From the NCBI GenBank assembly GCA_034336665.1, contig CM067565.1, positions 84,880,858 to 84,944,857 of the forward strand: 64,000 nucleotides of DNA. Direction: 5' to 3'. The DNA is from Luscinia megarhynchos (lineage: Eukaryota > Chordata > Aves > Passeriformes > Turdidae). The translations under genes were made by a program, and so were the position numbers. Below the pieces are notes generated by a model that was given only the letters and a program-made list of their open reading frames with translations, was not told the origin of the DNA and did no database searches. Shown here piece by piece: positions 35,332 through 50,460 of this stretch (position 1 is the stretch's first letter; each line of letters begins with the position of its first letter).

Positions 35332-38300
35332 TAAAAACATCATTTTAACACATGAGGTTACATCTTCAGTTAACAAGTTACTGAACCAAGATGACTATTA
35401 TTAACTAAATGCAATACATTTTTTAAAGTGCCCTGGTCTTTGTAGTGTTATGTGGAAGGAAGATGCATCACACCATTTTGATATTTGATATCCATATTTT
35501 TGAATACTTTCTAAATAAATATTTAGAAAAATCACCACAAAGAAAGTGTTTAGGAAATTACAAACATTTTGCATACAAGTAGGCCCTCCTATTTTTCTGT
35601 AGGCATGTAAGTAGGTTTGCATAGTTGTATTTGATGAACAGGAAATACACAGCCTAAAATTCTTCATTTTAGGAAGAATTTTTAAGTTATATGTTAGGTA
35701 TGATAAGCTTCCAATAAGCAGCAATAAAACAAATCCTGAATAAGAACTGTTCAAGCCACTCCAAACTAGGAGAGCAGTTAGTAAAATCCAGCAAGTGCAC
35801 CTCAAATGTCCAGATACACCATGTAAAAGCAAAAGCTCCAGCTGCAGACCACATAAATTCCAAGATACAGCTTTGGAAGATTAAAAGAATTAACACAAAA
35901 ATAGAAATTTAGGGGGAAAAAAAAGCATTCATGATTATTAGATGAGACAATCACCAAAAGACAATTTCAGAATTATAAAGTCTCTGATACATTAATATAA
36001 GCCATATGAAGCAGCTGAAAAAAACCCCACCAACCAATGGTCTGACTTCATTACTTAAGACATAAAAGAATGAAAGAGCCCAAGGAGCTTTTCTATCTTT
36101 AGTAAGAACACTTAAAAAGAAAGCAGCTCCACAGCAGAAACACGATGACAGTGAATCATAAAGATACAGTAAAAAGATAAAAACATTAGCAGTGTGTATT
36201 CTGAAACTACATCTTTAGAAACTGAGTTTGATAATTGGAACAAGACTGCCAAAATTACAGGACTGCCCTAGGACAGAGAGAAACAGGCTAATTTTGTACT
36301 AAAAGAAATCAGGCAATGCCAAGCTAAATTAGATCTAATTAAGTTCTGAGAGAAGTGCTAAACTTAAAAGACTAAAATACATCATCTTATCTAATTTAAC
36401 TCTTTATGGAAACTGCTCTGTTCTTTGGAAACATTTTTTGCAACAACACTCCTCTGTTGCTGCAATCCTTTTCTGCTCGTAACTGGAGAGGAATCTGAAG
36501 TAGTGACTGAATGCATTGGGGCTCATGACAAAGTGGATGATAAACAAGCAGGCAATGCTCTGGTGATCCATCCTACAAGTCCTTGTAACGGGAGCACAAC
36601 TGTAAGCCTATGACTTTACAGCAGAATCCACTGAGACTGGGGAAGAGTCAGAGGCATAGCTTACATGAGAAACATGAAAGAGAATGAATGTGTGACACCT
36701 GACTGTGATAGAAAGCTTTTCATTTTTGTTTCTCATTCTGTCATCAGATCACCCAGCGAACCCAGCGAGCCAGGTATCCAATTGCACTAAATAAGATCTT
36801 AAGAATTGAGTGTGGATGAGGGAGCTGTGGAGAAGGGGAAATCAGGCCTTCAGTCTCTGAAGGTTACTGGTACAACACAGTGCTAAGGACAATCTGCACA
36901 GCACCCACGTGTTTAGTAAGGAGGGAGACACCAGCAGAGCAATGTTACACATAGAAGGTGCTACACAGTTCCATGTATACATAAAGACTGTAAGGAAATG
37001 AGCAAAGAATGTCTTCCTGATTAAAATAAATTCTCAAATTGTTTTTCTTTCTGGAGTTGTCTGCATCAAGCTGGGAAAATTCTAGGAGCAGCAGAACTAC
37101 TAAAGTCAGACCACATACAGATTTGCAGGAAGCATCCAACACATATCATGTCATTGCAATGATCATAGCTGTTTGTGGTGTCTCGGAATATCCATGCTGA
37201 CCATGAGGGAGCACATGTTTGCTGGCTGCCAGCCTGTCAACACAATATATATAAGGTTGACTTTTACACTTTTGCCTCAAGTTGTAAGTTTTTTATTCTC
37301 TTCCTAGTCAGAGAGATGTTTAAAATTTTTGGGAATAGAAAATAATGAGATCTTATATAAATGCTATTCCTGTGGCAAGTCAGGCTAGAAAATGTACACA
37401 TTTTTGTGACAATGAACTGGAATTACTTTTCTAACCAAAGAATCATATGTTAGTCAGTGGTGTCTTTTATTCTGAAATTGCTCTTTATTGCTCTTCCTTT
37501 GCACTACTAGTCTAAAACATCTTAAGACTGTTAGACGGGTGGAAAGTTCTCTACACGTGCCCAGAAAGCTTCAAGAACAAACAAAATTAAAAAAAAACCT
37601 AACAAAACACTCTACCCACAACATCCCCAGCATACTGGCTTGACAGACTGTACTTTTCAAAAGTTAAATTTAAAAGGTTAAGTATTTTTTGTCACACTCA
37701 AGAGAATAAAGATACCTTTCTTACCCAGAAAAGTAAATGAGTCACTGTGTCTTGTCTTGAGAATATACCTCAACATGAACTTGCTAGATTCCTTCTTTGA
37801 CTTGCGGACATGATTACTACAAAGGGAAAAGCAGAAATGTTGTTAATAGTTAGAATATCTTTTCATATAGACATTTATCATTAGTCACTGACATCAAAGG
37901 GATATTTTACTATTATTTCTGAAATGTGTGCATGGAACTGCCTGCTCTTTGTATATTTTAAATGCATATTAACATAACCAAAAGCTTCACAGAACTTGCT
38001 TTTTTTATACATTAACAACATTTGTCAAGTACAGTCACGGGGAGGACTCTGAAATAAAACTTTTGACAACCAAGAGCAAAGTCACATTATCTGGATCACA
38101 GAAGTACCAGGCACAATGGACATAATCAGGCCCATGAAACGGTTTCCCCCACATTTTAGTCTCAAGTCCAAAACAGCGGTTCCCAAGTTGTGGTTGGCAA
38201 TGCTGTCAGATCACCACAGACTGTCTCTCCTCCTTGTTTCCAGCTGCTACATCACATCAAAAGGCAGCTAAAAATACACACTTTTCTAATATTACTTTTC

Positions 38301-41300
38301 CAGGTAAGCAACTGCTGTACTCTCCACAAGGATGTTATATGATTGTGAAGCAAGAGCAATATGAACCACGATTCTAAAAATGGGAAAGTGGAATACAAGA
38401 CAAGTTCTTTATTAAAAGAGTAGGTCAGCACTTCCCTAAAATAATCATCATTGTTTTTCAGAAATCCAAGAGGAGTTGAGGGATTTAATATGCTCACACC
38501 ACTGTCAGAAATCTAACACTAACAGAACAGAGGAGAATACTTTGCTTCTCCAGGCTAGATCCAAGCCCAGGAAAGCAGTAAGAGTTAACAGAAAACAGTG
38601 GGAGTTTATATTAAAGCTTTACACACAGAACAGAAGAAAAATATTGAAATGTGATGCACATGTACTTCAATGAAAAGCTACAGGGTTGAGCAATCACCAG
38701 GTGAGTATTAAAAGTTAATATTTCTAGGTAGAAGCCCCACAGCAATGGCAGAAAAGTCCAAGTATTACTAGTTTCCATTCATCTCCGGAAGCACTAAAAT
38801 TGTTGAAACATTTTTAAAGTTAGGCCACATATTGCTATTGAGATTGCATAAAAGTAATCTTTCCAGAGAGCAACAGAGTGACAAGTACAAAGCACTTACA
38901 CCAACCGAAGATCAAAGCACAAGTACAGTTCTTTTGCAACTGTAATATTTACTCTCATTTCTTTTGTTCTGCATTATGTTCCTAGCAAACACAAGACAGT
39001 CAAACCTATTAGAATTGGTTCAGTCAAGGCCTTCACAGAGCAAATGCAAGGTAAAGTTGCTAGAATAAGGGCTACCCATCTTTAAACAAAACCTTACTTG
39101 AAACATTAGCTCATTCAGCCCTCTGAAGTTCACCTTCATTCCAAATAAAACCAGCAATGCTGTTTTACTAGGCACAGGTGGCAAAGGGGCTGCATGCTAA
39201 CCATTTTAACTCATCAAAAATACAAAAAACCCACATGGATGCTTATCCTGAAGTGTCATGCTTAATGGTACTAGCTTTATATATCCCTATTCTTCTCAGT
39301 TCTGCTCAGAAACACGAGCAGTCAACACACCACCTTATCACATCACCATTGCCAGCCAGCTGACAGCCTGTTGGACAAACTGCCAAGTGGCTCCAGGAGG
39401 GAGTGGCTTCTTTGGGAACCAGCCTTCCCTAATGGAAAACAGTTCCTTGAATTTGGGCAAATTGTCTCAGTTAAACATCTCAGACTTGTGTTAGAATAAG
39501 ACTTGAGTCACTGGTAAAGTATTTAAAATCCAACATAGTGATTTTTAAATTAGTTTAAATCAATGTGCAACAGATGTGTGGTTTCACAGATTTCTTGTGG
39601 CAGCACTAAGCTTGACAAAATAAAAATTGTTTCTGAACTGGTTCTAAAGCCATCCCAGTTTTACAAAGCAGCACTGCCAGTGGTTATTCTAGCCTAAACA
39701 GGAAATCAATTTCATTCCATCAAAATCCACAAAATGAATTCAACCATTTGTAGATTTTCTAAGAAAAAACCCCAATTATTTTTCTAAGAAAAATAAAAGT
39801 TCTATTGATGTTCTTAATCTCTTTTCAACTAAAAATTATTTCTACCTATTTTGAACTGGCATAAATGATTTAAAAAATAACGGATAATAAGCGCTCTACA
39901 GGGATTACAGAAGCAACGAGCAGTAATGCCTCAGTGCTATATGCCCATTTGCAGTAAATTTAGAGACATTCAAAGGCATGAAGTTTGCATGAGTGCAGTC
40001 TTCAAGTATTCTGAGTGCACAAATGCTGAGACAAAAAAGAGATTTTAAGCAGTATGATAAAGCTACAGTTACAACTTGTTTATAATTCTAAAGTACCACA
40101 TATTAACAGATTACTGTGAAAACTCAGACCACTCTTTCCAGAAATGTCACAAGATCTAGCCAGGGCGTTCTGCCTGTGACTTCGTAGGAACACTATTCAA
40201 AGTCAAGGCTGTGCTCTGTCCGAAAGATAATATACTTGTTTCACTCTCACAGTTCACCCAATTTAAAAATTACTCAGTATGGTTTATTATATTCAAAGTA
40301 TTAACTTCTAACAATGTAGCATCTTCACAAAAGATGATACACTGCACTAAGTATGATACCTTACAGAACAGGCTCAAAAAAAAGAATCTAAAAGATTATT
40401 TGTTTTGGTATTCTTGTAAGATGATAGCTTCAAAACACTGAAAGATAAAAAGGCCAAAATACTGAAGGAATACAAACCCAGACAATTCTTACAAGTCAAA
40501 AACTCAGTAACCTGACAGAAGGAAAAGAGGGGAGGGAGAGGAATCAGTCTCCCTGCATACTGTTTAGTACAATGTTAGCTGGAGCACACACAGGCAAACT
40601 GGCTACCAAATTCCATGACCCTGGTGCATGCCCCCACCGACCATGCAGGTACAAGCAAAAGACTGGAGGGAAACACTGCTTCTATTTGTCATTCCTCCAA
40701 ATGATTTGTTTAGCAGTGACAAGAGACTCTTATTAAAGACATTTGCTTCCATTAAGGGATGCTTGCTGAAGAGGCGACTGTCCTATCTGCACGCTGCCAA
40801 ATGCCTGCTGCAGGCTCCTGCTGGAGGGAAGCACGGAGGAGCTGCTCCTGTCAGCACTCCTCAACCTTATTCAGTCGAAGTGAATAAGGCTGGCAGCCCC
40901 CTACATCTGTACTAACCCACTTCAGGAAGGAAGGCACTACTAAGGATTACAAAGCAATTTCCTCCCTTCCAATGCACATTCCAGAAGTAATGAATTACTA
41001 CTGTAATACTAGAGATAACGTTCCTTCAAAAACAAGGAATTTGTTGGCTCAAGAGGAACCATGCATTTTTCTTCACACACAAAAATGTGCTCACTGCAGA
41101 CAGCTCAAAGAGCTGATTTAGAGGCCTGGAAGGAAAAGGTAGCTGCTATTTTTTTAACTAAACAAGGTAAAGGGGCCAAGTGTCTCAAGTGCTCATGAAA
41201 GCCTTATTAGGCTAAAGTACTACTGGTTTTTAACTACTAGGCTTTGATAAATTGGAAGTGCAGCTGCGTAGGAAGATGAATACGAAGGTTTGAATCCCCA

Positions 41301-44300
41301 AACCAAAACTCAAACCTGCCAGAAAAGAGGTAAAGGATAGAGAGCTACAATTCCAACACCACACAGAACTGGCCTAAGTCAGCACTGCAACCAAAAGATA
41401 TGGCGTCAGCCTCTTCCTGGCCACCTGTGCTGGTGCAGGAGGTGGTCTGCACACCATATGGCTGCTCAGTCAACCAGCCCGAGGAACTGATCCAGACTAA
41501 AATGAATTCTCAGAAAAAGTCTCCATCATTTACTCCATCTGCTTTATGACTGCTGTACAAACATTCAAGTTACCACATGGGAGGAGCAGATGAGGAGGGA
41601 GGAATCAGCAGCCAGGGCAAGACTGCTTCCTTCCACAGCAGCACTGGTTAGTTCTGCTGAAGTTATTAAGTTCTTAGATGGCCACTTTGGAGAGAAATCT
41701 CCATTCTCAGCTGTGGGGCTCTGGCTGCAAGGAGAGAGATGAGAACTCTACTTAAGATGCTGCTTTGAACACTTGCATTGAAAGTTTAGCCACTGAAAAC
41801 CTTTACTTCAAAAATAAAATGCTGAGTTGGCTTGATGCATTCTGCTAAAACACAAGGAAAGCTGCAAGTTTCAAGGACTTAAGCTGACAGACTGTCAAGT
41901 CAAAGTAAAATGATGATATTTTGCCATTGTTCCAACCTTGAATAAGAAGTAAAGTCCTCTCCCTCTTTGGTGGAGATTTGCAGTGAGCAAAAAGCAGTCT
42001 TAGCTTGGACACCTGATGTTCTGCCAGTTTCTCCCCAAGCAGCTGCACATTGGTAACCAGTTCAAACATACCACTCCAAGACTTTGAACAGTGGGAACAT
42101 TCTTGTAAGCCCCTTACTAGGTTGTGGGTTTCCAAAAGGACAATTTTAAGACTATGTGTGTTCACCCTGGATTGAAAAATACTATATGGTTGCTATGCAT
42201 TCCTTTGTTGTTCAGAAAATCTGAAATCCCTGAAGCAGACAAGTCACCAATAGATGAACAAAAAGCTAAGGCACTGAACCAAAACTAGAGACAACTGTTC
42301 TTTAAATACTCCTTTCCCTCTACTTACACAAGTCCAGTAGGAAATAACACAACCATCATGAAGAAAGCTAGTAGTTTTAATTATGTAAGAATCACGGAGC
42401 AAACATGAATTTCAGACATTAAAACAGAAATAATACTACACAAATTTACCAAGAACTCCACAGTGATAGATCTCTACGCTAGAAACTGCAAACTCAAGAC
42501 AATGGCACACATTAATTCCAAGTCAAGAACCATTCAAATAATTTAGGCAGTATCCTGATGGTGGCCACTTATTGTAACATGTAAATCCACAAAAGCAACA
42601 TTTAATGGAAGCAGTTTCCTTTAAACTGCCTCCATACACCCTAAGCAGGCAATTCAATTTCACTGTAACATTTGAAAAAACAAAAGAACATTAAGTAAGC
42701 AAGGTAAAGTACCTGCCATGGAAGAGAATTCTAGGAGGCTTAGTGTAGTAATGGTTTCCATACTGCTATGTTTAACTCTTCTCACACAAAAGCTGCCACT
42801 ACACTATTTTAAAATTCTTGTGGACAGAATAAATGGTTCCAGTCACTGTTTAAGTTAAGTACAGCCCTCTTGATGACCTCTGCAAAGCCATAAGTACTCT
42901 GAAGAAAAGTTATGGAGCTTGCCCCAGTAGAAATAAATTTGTTTCTACTTCTAAGAATACTAATGAAGCGCATCCTCCTCTACAAAGTTTTATAATATAA
43001 ATAGGTCTCACATTGATACAAAGAGTGATCTATTGGTTATTTTTTATGTAATTCTTGAAAGTTCTGAGTTAACAAAAGAATACCTTCATATCTGTGCCTC
43101 ACTAAAAGCAAAGGAAATTGGAAGCAAAGTTGAAAAGATGAGTCAAATCACATCCCACATCTTTGACTAGCTCAGTAAAAACATCCAATTTAATATATTT
43201 TGTAAACAGAGCATTTTTCAATTCAATTGCAAATGGTCTATTTTCCAAACACAGTCCTTCTGTTCTGGGATCAATTTATACTGGTTTAACAGTCCTATTT
43301 CTTCTCACTACATTTTTCAAAACCTCAACAGCCTGCCTAAGGCCTCTCCCTCACCACTCTACCCTTGCCCCCCATCAGCTCACAGGCACCTTCTGGACAC
43401 AGAGCTTTTCCCATGCACCCAGCACTTCCCATGTGTCCTTTTAACCTGACCAAGCAAAAAAAAAAGATCATATTCTCCAACACAAACTAACTACCTGCCA
43501 CCTCTTAGCAACTGATCAAACCAAAGTTGCACTTGTCTTTCTCTAGCAATGTATCGACAATGGTGACCACATAGGGAAAAGCATTCTTGCCATTTATGCA
43601 ATTTGGAAGAAAAATAAAATAAAGCAGCCCTTCACTCAAATTTAACTGAAATGGACCCAAAAGTTCAAAAGTTTCTAAAACCATATCAACTAAGAAGAGT
43701 AACAGCCCAAGCTGTTATCCAGCTACAGCTATGCTGTACAGCAAAGTAGAAGGTGGCCTGAGACGGACAGTTCTAATAACAAACTTATAAAGTGACCTTC
43801 ATAATGGCTTAACTCCCAACTCACATTCTTTCCTGCCAGAAATGTGGCAAGTAAACTCTGCCCCTACAGCACCACTGAAAATCTTACATCAGTTTCTGTA
43901 CAGAATATACTTTCATAAAATAGAAGCCTATTTGAATAACTGCAGAAAGAGACATGAGGATTTAACCTGCAAAGCATTTGGCAAGCAAGGAGTTAAAATC
44001 CTGCCTAAGACTAGCCCACAGCTGCTGTCAGCAGTCAGGCTTGTCAAGAGAAGCTCTGGGCTGTCTTGACAAGACTAATTGGCAGCAAGCACCTGGTTCC
44101 CCAGGCTGGGCCTGGGGAAGGTAAAAGAACATAAACCCTGCAAAGAAGGAGGAGAAGCAGCTGGAAGGCTGCCAGTAGGTCTAGCCTGTTTCATGTTTTC
44201 ACTTTAATCCACAGGCAACTTTATCCTAGACTATATCCAGCTAGAGCTATCAGAAACATTTCTCTGCAACTTCCCAGCTGAAGGAAACCTGTGCTTTGTG

Positions 44301-44944
44301 GTTCTGTACCTGCAAGTTCTGCCACTGAACTCACCAAGCCTTGGTGTGCAGGGTCCTACTAGAGCACAGCAACATCAACACTATCATGAAATTGCAGTGG
44401 AACTGAAATTTTGGTTTTCCAATGCCACCAAAAATTGGCTTAAAAGTGCTACCATGAATTTAAAATTATGGACTGATTTGCCAGAAAAACAAAACAAAGA
44501 CTCTTCAGGATATTCTGTACATTGAACACATAAAGCATGTATGATGAAACTTATGAACATAACAAATTACTGTGTATCTTTAAAGAAAGTTAAAAAAAAG
44601 AAAAAAAGGTTTAAAAAATCCCCAACATTCTGGAATTTAGCTAGAAGTAGGATGCATGAGGAATTTTAAGTGGGATCTCCAGAAAAGTTAAGGAACTTCA
44701 AACATATTTTCACCTCTGCTAAGAATGATGATTTCAGTGAATGTGAAGCTTTCTGAAATTCTGCCCTTGGCTTTTTCACATTATTAAAACTCAAGTAAAA
44801 GAACCTTAAAGCATTAGCCTTGCAGGTTCAGCCCCCGAGGTAGGAAGATCTTTCTCTAGGAGTAAGGGAGAAAAAAAAAGAAAAGAAAAAAACCCCTTAG
44901 TTAGTTTAGCTGAGTCTGTATAACTGAACCAACAAGTGTCTACT

Positions 44945-45005
44945 TATATATAAACATACACAAAAATTGATATATATATATATATAATATGTATAACATC
45001 AATAT
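44945..45005. repeat. TA-rich microsatellite
   Basis: About ten TA dinucleotides near 44970-44986 are flanked by ATAT-containing sequence. It is simple-sequence DNA in the SOCS5 intron. Confidence 0.8.
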
Positions 45006-45676
45006 ACATCAGAATTTTTTTTTGTGCAAGATAGTTTAAGTATAAACATTAAAAAGTCAGAACTAAATTTCTTCAAAGCAAATTGCTCAGCAAACACACT
45101 GACTATGTCTTGGCCACGTTTCACATTTTAGGCGTTTTTGCTTGCTAGTCAAAAATTCTAACAATGTAGAGCAGCACAAAGTTTCCATATCTTAAAACCC
45201 TGGAAATTTGGAAGTGTACTTGTACATAGCCTCAGTATGAAAGACACTCCAATCAATAAGCATTGGTGCCAAAAGATGGTGCTTGGGAGAACAAAAGATT
45301 GCAATGGAACTGCTTGCTAGTCAAACCACCGCTAGCAGTCGAACAAACTCGCCCAAAGAGCCACAGTGTTTCCCTGTGATCTTACCTGGGCACACCATAT
45401 GAACTGCAACATTCCTTTAACTGTTAATGATATGAAACAGTACCAATACAATGAACCATTAGCAATATCGAAAAAGAAAAGCTTCACAGTAACGAGATTA
45501 CAAGTTACTGTGTTCAGAGTTACTGCTCTAGCAATAACTAAAAATGTTTCTCTGCCTGAGAGCAAAGGGTCCAGCCCTTTGCAACACCTGCTCTCCATTT
45601 GTGTTCAAAGACTACTGAGTAAATTTAGAGGCTCTCTTGGTCTCTACTCACGCACTTCATGACTCAGTGTTTCTAA

Positions 45677-45777
45677 GAAAAAAACAAACGAAACCAAACA
45701 AAAACACCCAACCAAAAAATCCCACCCCAAAACCAAACCAAGACAAACAAATAAAAAACCCCCACCCACACCACACT
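45677..45777. repeat. A/C-rich low-complexity tract
   Basis: About 100 bp consists almost only of A and C (AAACC, CCCACCCC, CACACC groups) on the plus strand. It is a polypyrimidine-like GT-rich tract in the sense direction of the SOCS5 transcript, so it would be present in the intron RNA. It is the longest of three such tracts here. Confidence 0.85.
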
Positions 45778-46671
45778 TTACTTGTGCCATGCAAAACAGG
45801 AATGTCCATGATTCAAAACATAGGATCAAGATGTACCATAAAGTAATAGCATCTAACCCTTCACATAGTCAGAAATGTAAGACTATGACTACATGCACAG
45901 GATATGCATTACAGAGACTGAACAATCACTGATAAGAAAGTCAGGTATTTCCTCCTAAGAGCATCAATTGCCTCAGTACATTACAACTCAGGTGCTAACT
46001 ACATTATTACACTACTACCTTATCTTCAAGGAGCAAGATTCCATTGCACAGTAGGATGAAATAAGACAGCAAGATTGTCAATATGTGTCTGCATATTTCT
46101 TCTTGGTTTTACATAAAGCAATTAGTTAAATAAAAACTATTTGAATGAAATGCTTAATCTAGCAAAGAAGCACCTGTGCATGTTATGTAAGTGAGCCCCC
46201 ACAGGATGAGAATTTTCTAAGAAAAATATATGTATTTGGTTAGCTCCTAATTTTTTTCTGAAAAAAAGTTCTTTTGAAATCATCTATCCAATCCAAAAGA
46301 TGACTCCAGTTATCACTAAAGGACAGTTGCAACAAGACCCTAGCATGAATCACTAATCCACTGGTTAGCTAATGGGAATTCCTATTAATAAACAGGCAAA
46401 TGGCCTATCAAAAAAGACAACTCACTAACCTGTGATACCACTTGAATGCCTACACACTGGCTCATTCAGTATTGGAAAGCTGCTTGGTATCCAAGGGCTC
46501 CTATCTGATATGGATCAATATAAGTTATAGGCTGCAGGAACTCCAAGAACATGCAGCAAAGGAACATACTAGAAAAATGAACCTTTACAACACAATTGCC
46601 AGCTGCATGAGACTAATAAAACTAGTAATGCTCTTTTGCCCTATGAAAGCAGAGACACAGTTGTATGAATG

Positions 46672-46737
46672 GCTTACTCTGCTTGGGCAGAGAGGTTGGA
46701 CCAGATCATCCACAGCAGATCCTTCCTTCTAACCTAT
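46672..46737 (+). mobile_element. CR1 3'-end fragment
   Basis: The phrase CTGCTTGGGCAGAGAGGTTGG followed by ACCAGATCATC and CCTTCCTTCTAACC matches the 3' terminal region of avian CR1 in forward orientation. About 65 bp is recognisable; the usual terminal octamers have decayed. It lies antisense to SOCS5 within the intron. Confidence 0.65.
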
Positions 46738-49700
46738 TTTTTTCCTTATTTTTTTCAAAGAGATGGTTCAACTTTTACTTGAAAGACCAGACATTTTCTG
46801 GTATTTTTTATACAGCACAGGAAGAAATTGTTCAATAAATGACTTCAGGAAGTTGTGATCCTTAAGTATCCTCCATGATGAAAAATAACTTGATTCTCGA
46901 TGTTAAAAATAAAAAAAAATTGTCATTATGAGACATGGCAGTTTTCACATCTAGCTACTGTCACAGTGGCCAGGAATTCCTGAAGAAAAACATGCATGGT
47001 AATCACAAGAATCATGAGAATTCCAAATTCAGATTCAAAAATAGATGAAAACTGAGAAGTTTTCTTAAGACACTCATGATCAGTCACAGCTTGAGCGCCC
47101 TTTGAACTATTATATAAAGTTGAAGGGTCCAAATAACTAAAACCAGTTGTGCAAGTTCAGAGATCTCAACCTCTTCTCCTACAGACTGGCAAGAGTCTGC
47201 CACTTAGGTGGGAGGAGGGAGGGAAAACCCCTAATGTTTGATTGTACACAAAGCTACAAAATTCTGATTGTACTGGCAGCAGTGGCACACAGACATATAA
47301 AATTAACTTATAGGTAACTTAAAATCTGTCATGATCTGAAGAAAAATTATTTATCTTCTTAAGAGTTCTGATAAGCAGCCAGACTGGAACATGCTTTCAG
47401 TATAATCTGTTTGCACCATAGTGAACGAACATGGAAAAGAAACACCTGATCCAGCAGGTACCAACTTCCCAAGAAGTTCACACTGCCACAGTGGACTCTG
47501 CTGCTGGTTCAGAGAAAGCACAGCTTGAAACTCAGGGAAAGTTCTCTCACACAGCTGCAAGCATCTACATAATTGACACATATTTTGCTACAGGGAAAAT
47601 GCATTTCAAAAAAGAAACTTTCAGCTGTACTGTGTCAACAGGCAATGCAATCTTTCTTAAAGTTTAAACTAGCCACCTTAAAATCAGCAAAGAAAGTCAG
47701 TCTGCTTGATGGCCCCTAAGTCTTTTCCCAATAGGGGAGACATGCTTCTGTAATTGTTTTTTTTTTTTTCCTTCTTAAAAAATTCTCTCTTTGCTACTAT
47801 CACCTAATGCTTCCCATGATCAGACACATTCAATCACTTTCTGTAGCTTTCTGATTTGGTCAGAATTTCACATGCTAGGTAGCTACCTAAAATAGTTCTT
47901 TGAAGTCTAAGTTGTTGTAGGAAAAATGTCCATAAAAAGTGACATTTTGGACATCTTAAAAAAGCTACCTCCTCATTTTACAGATTCAGGAAGTGCAGCC
48001 TTTGTGTGGAGTATCTTCTGCTATCCTTACAAAAGTTTAGACAAACTTGGTCCAGTTTGGAACTCCTAAAGAAAAATACCTTTAGGTTCATTGGCCCAGT
48101 AGTCTTTTGAGATTTTATCTGTGAAGGTCTTTGAAGTATCACATTGAGGGTTTTTTTGGCTGTCACAGCAATCAGTCCTGACCAGAGGCACATACCCGGC
48201 TTGTGGGAAGTGAATGAGCACCTCCTACAAGCACAGTTACACGAGTGTGATGAGTGTCATCCTTGTTACACTCAGACAAAGGTAACAAAGGTATTCAGAT
48301 ACAGAAGAAGCCAAGATTTAGCCCCCTGTGGATACCTCAGCTTCTCTTAACCAAAGACACCCTCAAAATACTGGTGTTGGTAGGAGCCTGGAGATATTAC
48401 AGAGCTGATGGGACAGGAAAAGGAGGAAAAAGTGCTTGATTCTGGAGCTGACAACTGTCAGGGCTGTCTCAGATTCCCCGGCTGGCTTTGTGCCACAGCA
48501 CCCCCCTCAATCCCATAATTAACTTGGGACAATTCCGGCTCCCATGCTCTGTGTACAGCTTATTGCAGCCCAGAAATGTACTTGAAAGAAAAATCCTGCT
48601 GAGCATACAGAATGCACACAGTCTCCAGGGTATCCCACAAAAAACAAAACAAAAAACTGACATGTCCAGATCAGAAATTTTCAAGAAGAGAATTGGCTCA
48701 ATTTTGACAGATTTTCATGTAAAATTAAAACAATACTGCTCAGTCAGAGGCTGGCCACAGACAAATTTCATGTAGATGTTCCAGTTCAGAGGTGAACTAC
48801 AATATTTCAAAGCAGAGACTGACATTTTTTAAAAAAGGCATAATTATTCTAGTTCTGTTTCCTAAAACAGATGAAGAATTTTGGCAAAAGGCTTTAAACA
48901 AAATTAAACTCAAGGCGAAGCAAAGGCCTAAGTATTTCAGCCCAGGAGATTAGAGATCAGAAAAGTTATAAATTATTGAATATACCATCTCCTAAAATTT
49001 TTCCAACACTTCCTATTATCTATGGAAGAAACAGATGAAGGAAGAACACCAATGTGAACAATTTTGTGAACTCCCATTTTCACTTAAGCAGCAATGCTCT
49101 TTGTTACAGAAGTTTACAGCTGCATAACAAAATAGGATGCTTTGTCAAAGATACAAAATCAAAACACTCAAATGGTCCATTCTGATTTTGCAAACTGCTG
49201 GGTGAACAGCTAGACACCCTCAGTTTTCTGTGTGATGAACAGTGTCAGGTTCAGTGAAATGACAGCACAGGACGGAGCGAGCAAACACAACTAAAACCTA
49301 ACACTATCATCCTCCCTAAAAATTCCAACTGCTTGTTTAGTCATTGAGATCAGGTAACATTAACTTTATGCCATCTTGTTTTCCCCAGAAAAAAAATCTA
49401 AAGATTAATCAGAGAAGACCTTTGCAAGCCTCAGAGACAGATTCAACTAGAAGACTTCACAGCCTTGATCACATACAATGGCATACTCCATCTTAAGAGA
49501 GCAAACAAGAAAGTGAAGCAATATGGGCATATAGAAAGACAATATTTTCTTAAGTTAATGCTTAATATTACAAAATAATATTAAGAAAATAGACGACTTT
49601 TAGGCCTATAGGAAGCAGGAACTTACTTGGACTCCACATGGACAAGATAAGACTCCTCAAAGTGTCTGAAGAGGGGAAAAACCCCATCTCAACTGTAAGG

Positions 49701-50004
49701 AAATATGGGGAGAGTTTTTTCTTCACTCTTCTGATTCTCTTACAAGCAGTCCCGGACATTCTATTTAAATTCAAATCATATATAAATAAAACCAGAAACG
49801 GGCATAGCCATTAACTCTTTACATCTAGTTACCATTGCTCAACTCCCTCTGGGGCAATTGTAAGCTATTTGAATTATCATGACCTGAGCACTACATGCAC
49901 CCAGCCTAAAACTGAAATGCATTTAACACAGCTACGCTTGGTACACAGTAACCTGTCTGATTACCGGCTTTTTCTGTTGCTGGGGCATTTTTTTTTTAAG
50001 CTTG

Positions 50005-50460
50005 TCTGTTCTATAGAACAGAATATTTCAGCTGAGAGGGTCCTACAGTAATCACCTGGTCCGACTGCCTGACCAATTCCAGACTAATCAATTTAAAGCA
50101 TGTTTTAAGGGCAATGTCCAAACACCTCTGAAACACTGAGAGGCTTGGGGCATCGACCACCTCCCTAGGGTGCCTGTTCCAGAGTTTGAAGAAATATTTC
50201 CCAATGTTCAATCTGGACCTGCCCTGGAGCAGCTTTGAACCATTCCCACACATCCCATCTCTGGATTCCAGGGAGAAAAGCTCAGCACCTCCCCCTTCAC
50301 TTGCCTTCCTCAGGGAGCTGTAGAGAGCAATGAGGTCATGCTCAGCCTCTTTTTCTTCAAACCAGACAAGCCCAAAGCCCTTGGCTGCTCCTCACAGGAC
50401 ACTGCTTCCAGGCCTTGCACTAGCTTTGTTGCTCACCTCTGGATGCAAGGACTTAACATA
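50005..50460 (-). mobile_element. CR1 LINE 3' fragment
   Basis: The plus strand reads as inverted CR1: TTTCAGCTGAGAGGGTCC, CCGACTGCCTGACCAATTCC, GGCTTGGGGCATCGACCACC, GTGCCTGTTCCAGAGTTTG, GCAGCTTTGAACCATTCCCA, GGGAGCTGTAGAGAGCAATG and TAGCTTTGTTGCTCACCTCT. The element is therefore on the minus strand, 5'-truncated, and in the same direction as SOCS5. The phrase order fits a CR1 subfamily distinct from that of the 10.3-kb copy, and similar to the 7.5-kb relic. Confidence 0.9.

Noticed and set aside
37240..37310. TATATATAAGG motif followed by ATTCTCTTCC, promoter- or LTR-like
   Set aside because: No terminal repeats, poly(A) signal in the right place, or adjoining exon support it; TATA-like strings are common in AT-rich introns.
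38160..38215. CAGCGGTTCCCAAGTTGTGG, resembling the end of a hAT-type DNA transposon
   Set aside because: Only about 20 bases look similar and no matching inverted end was found, so it cannot be called.
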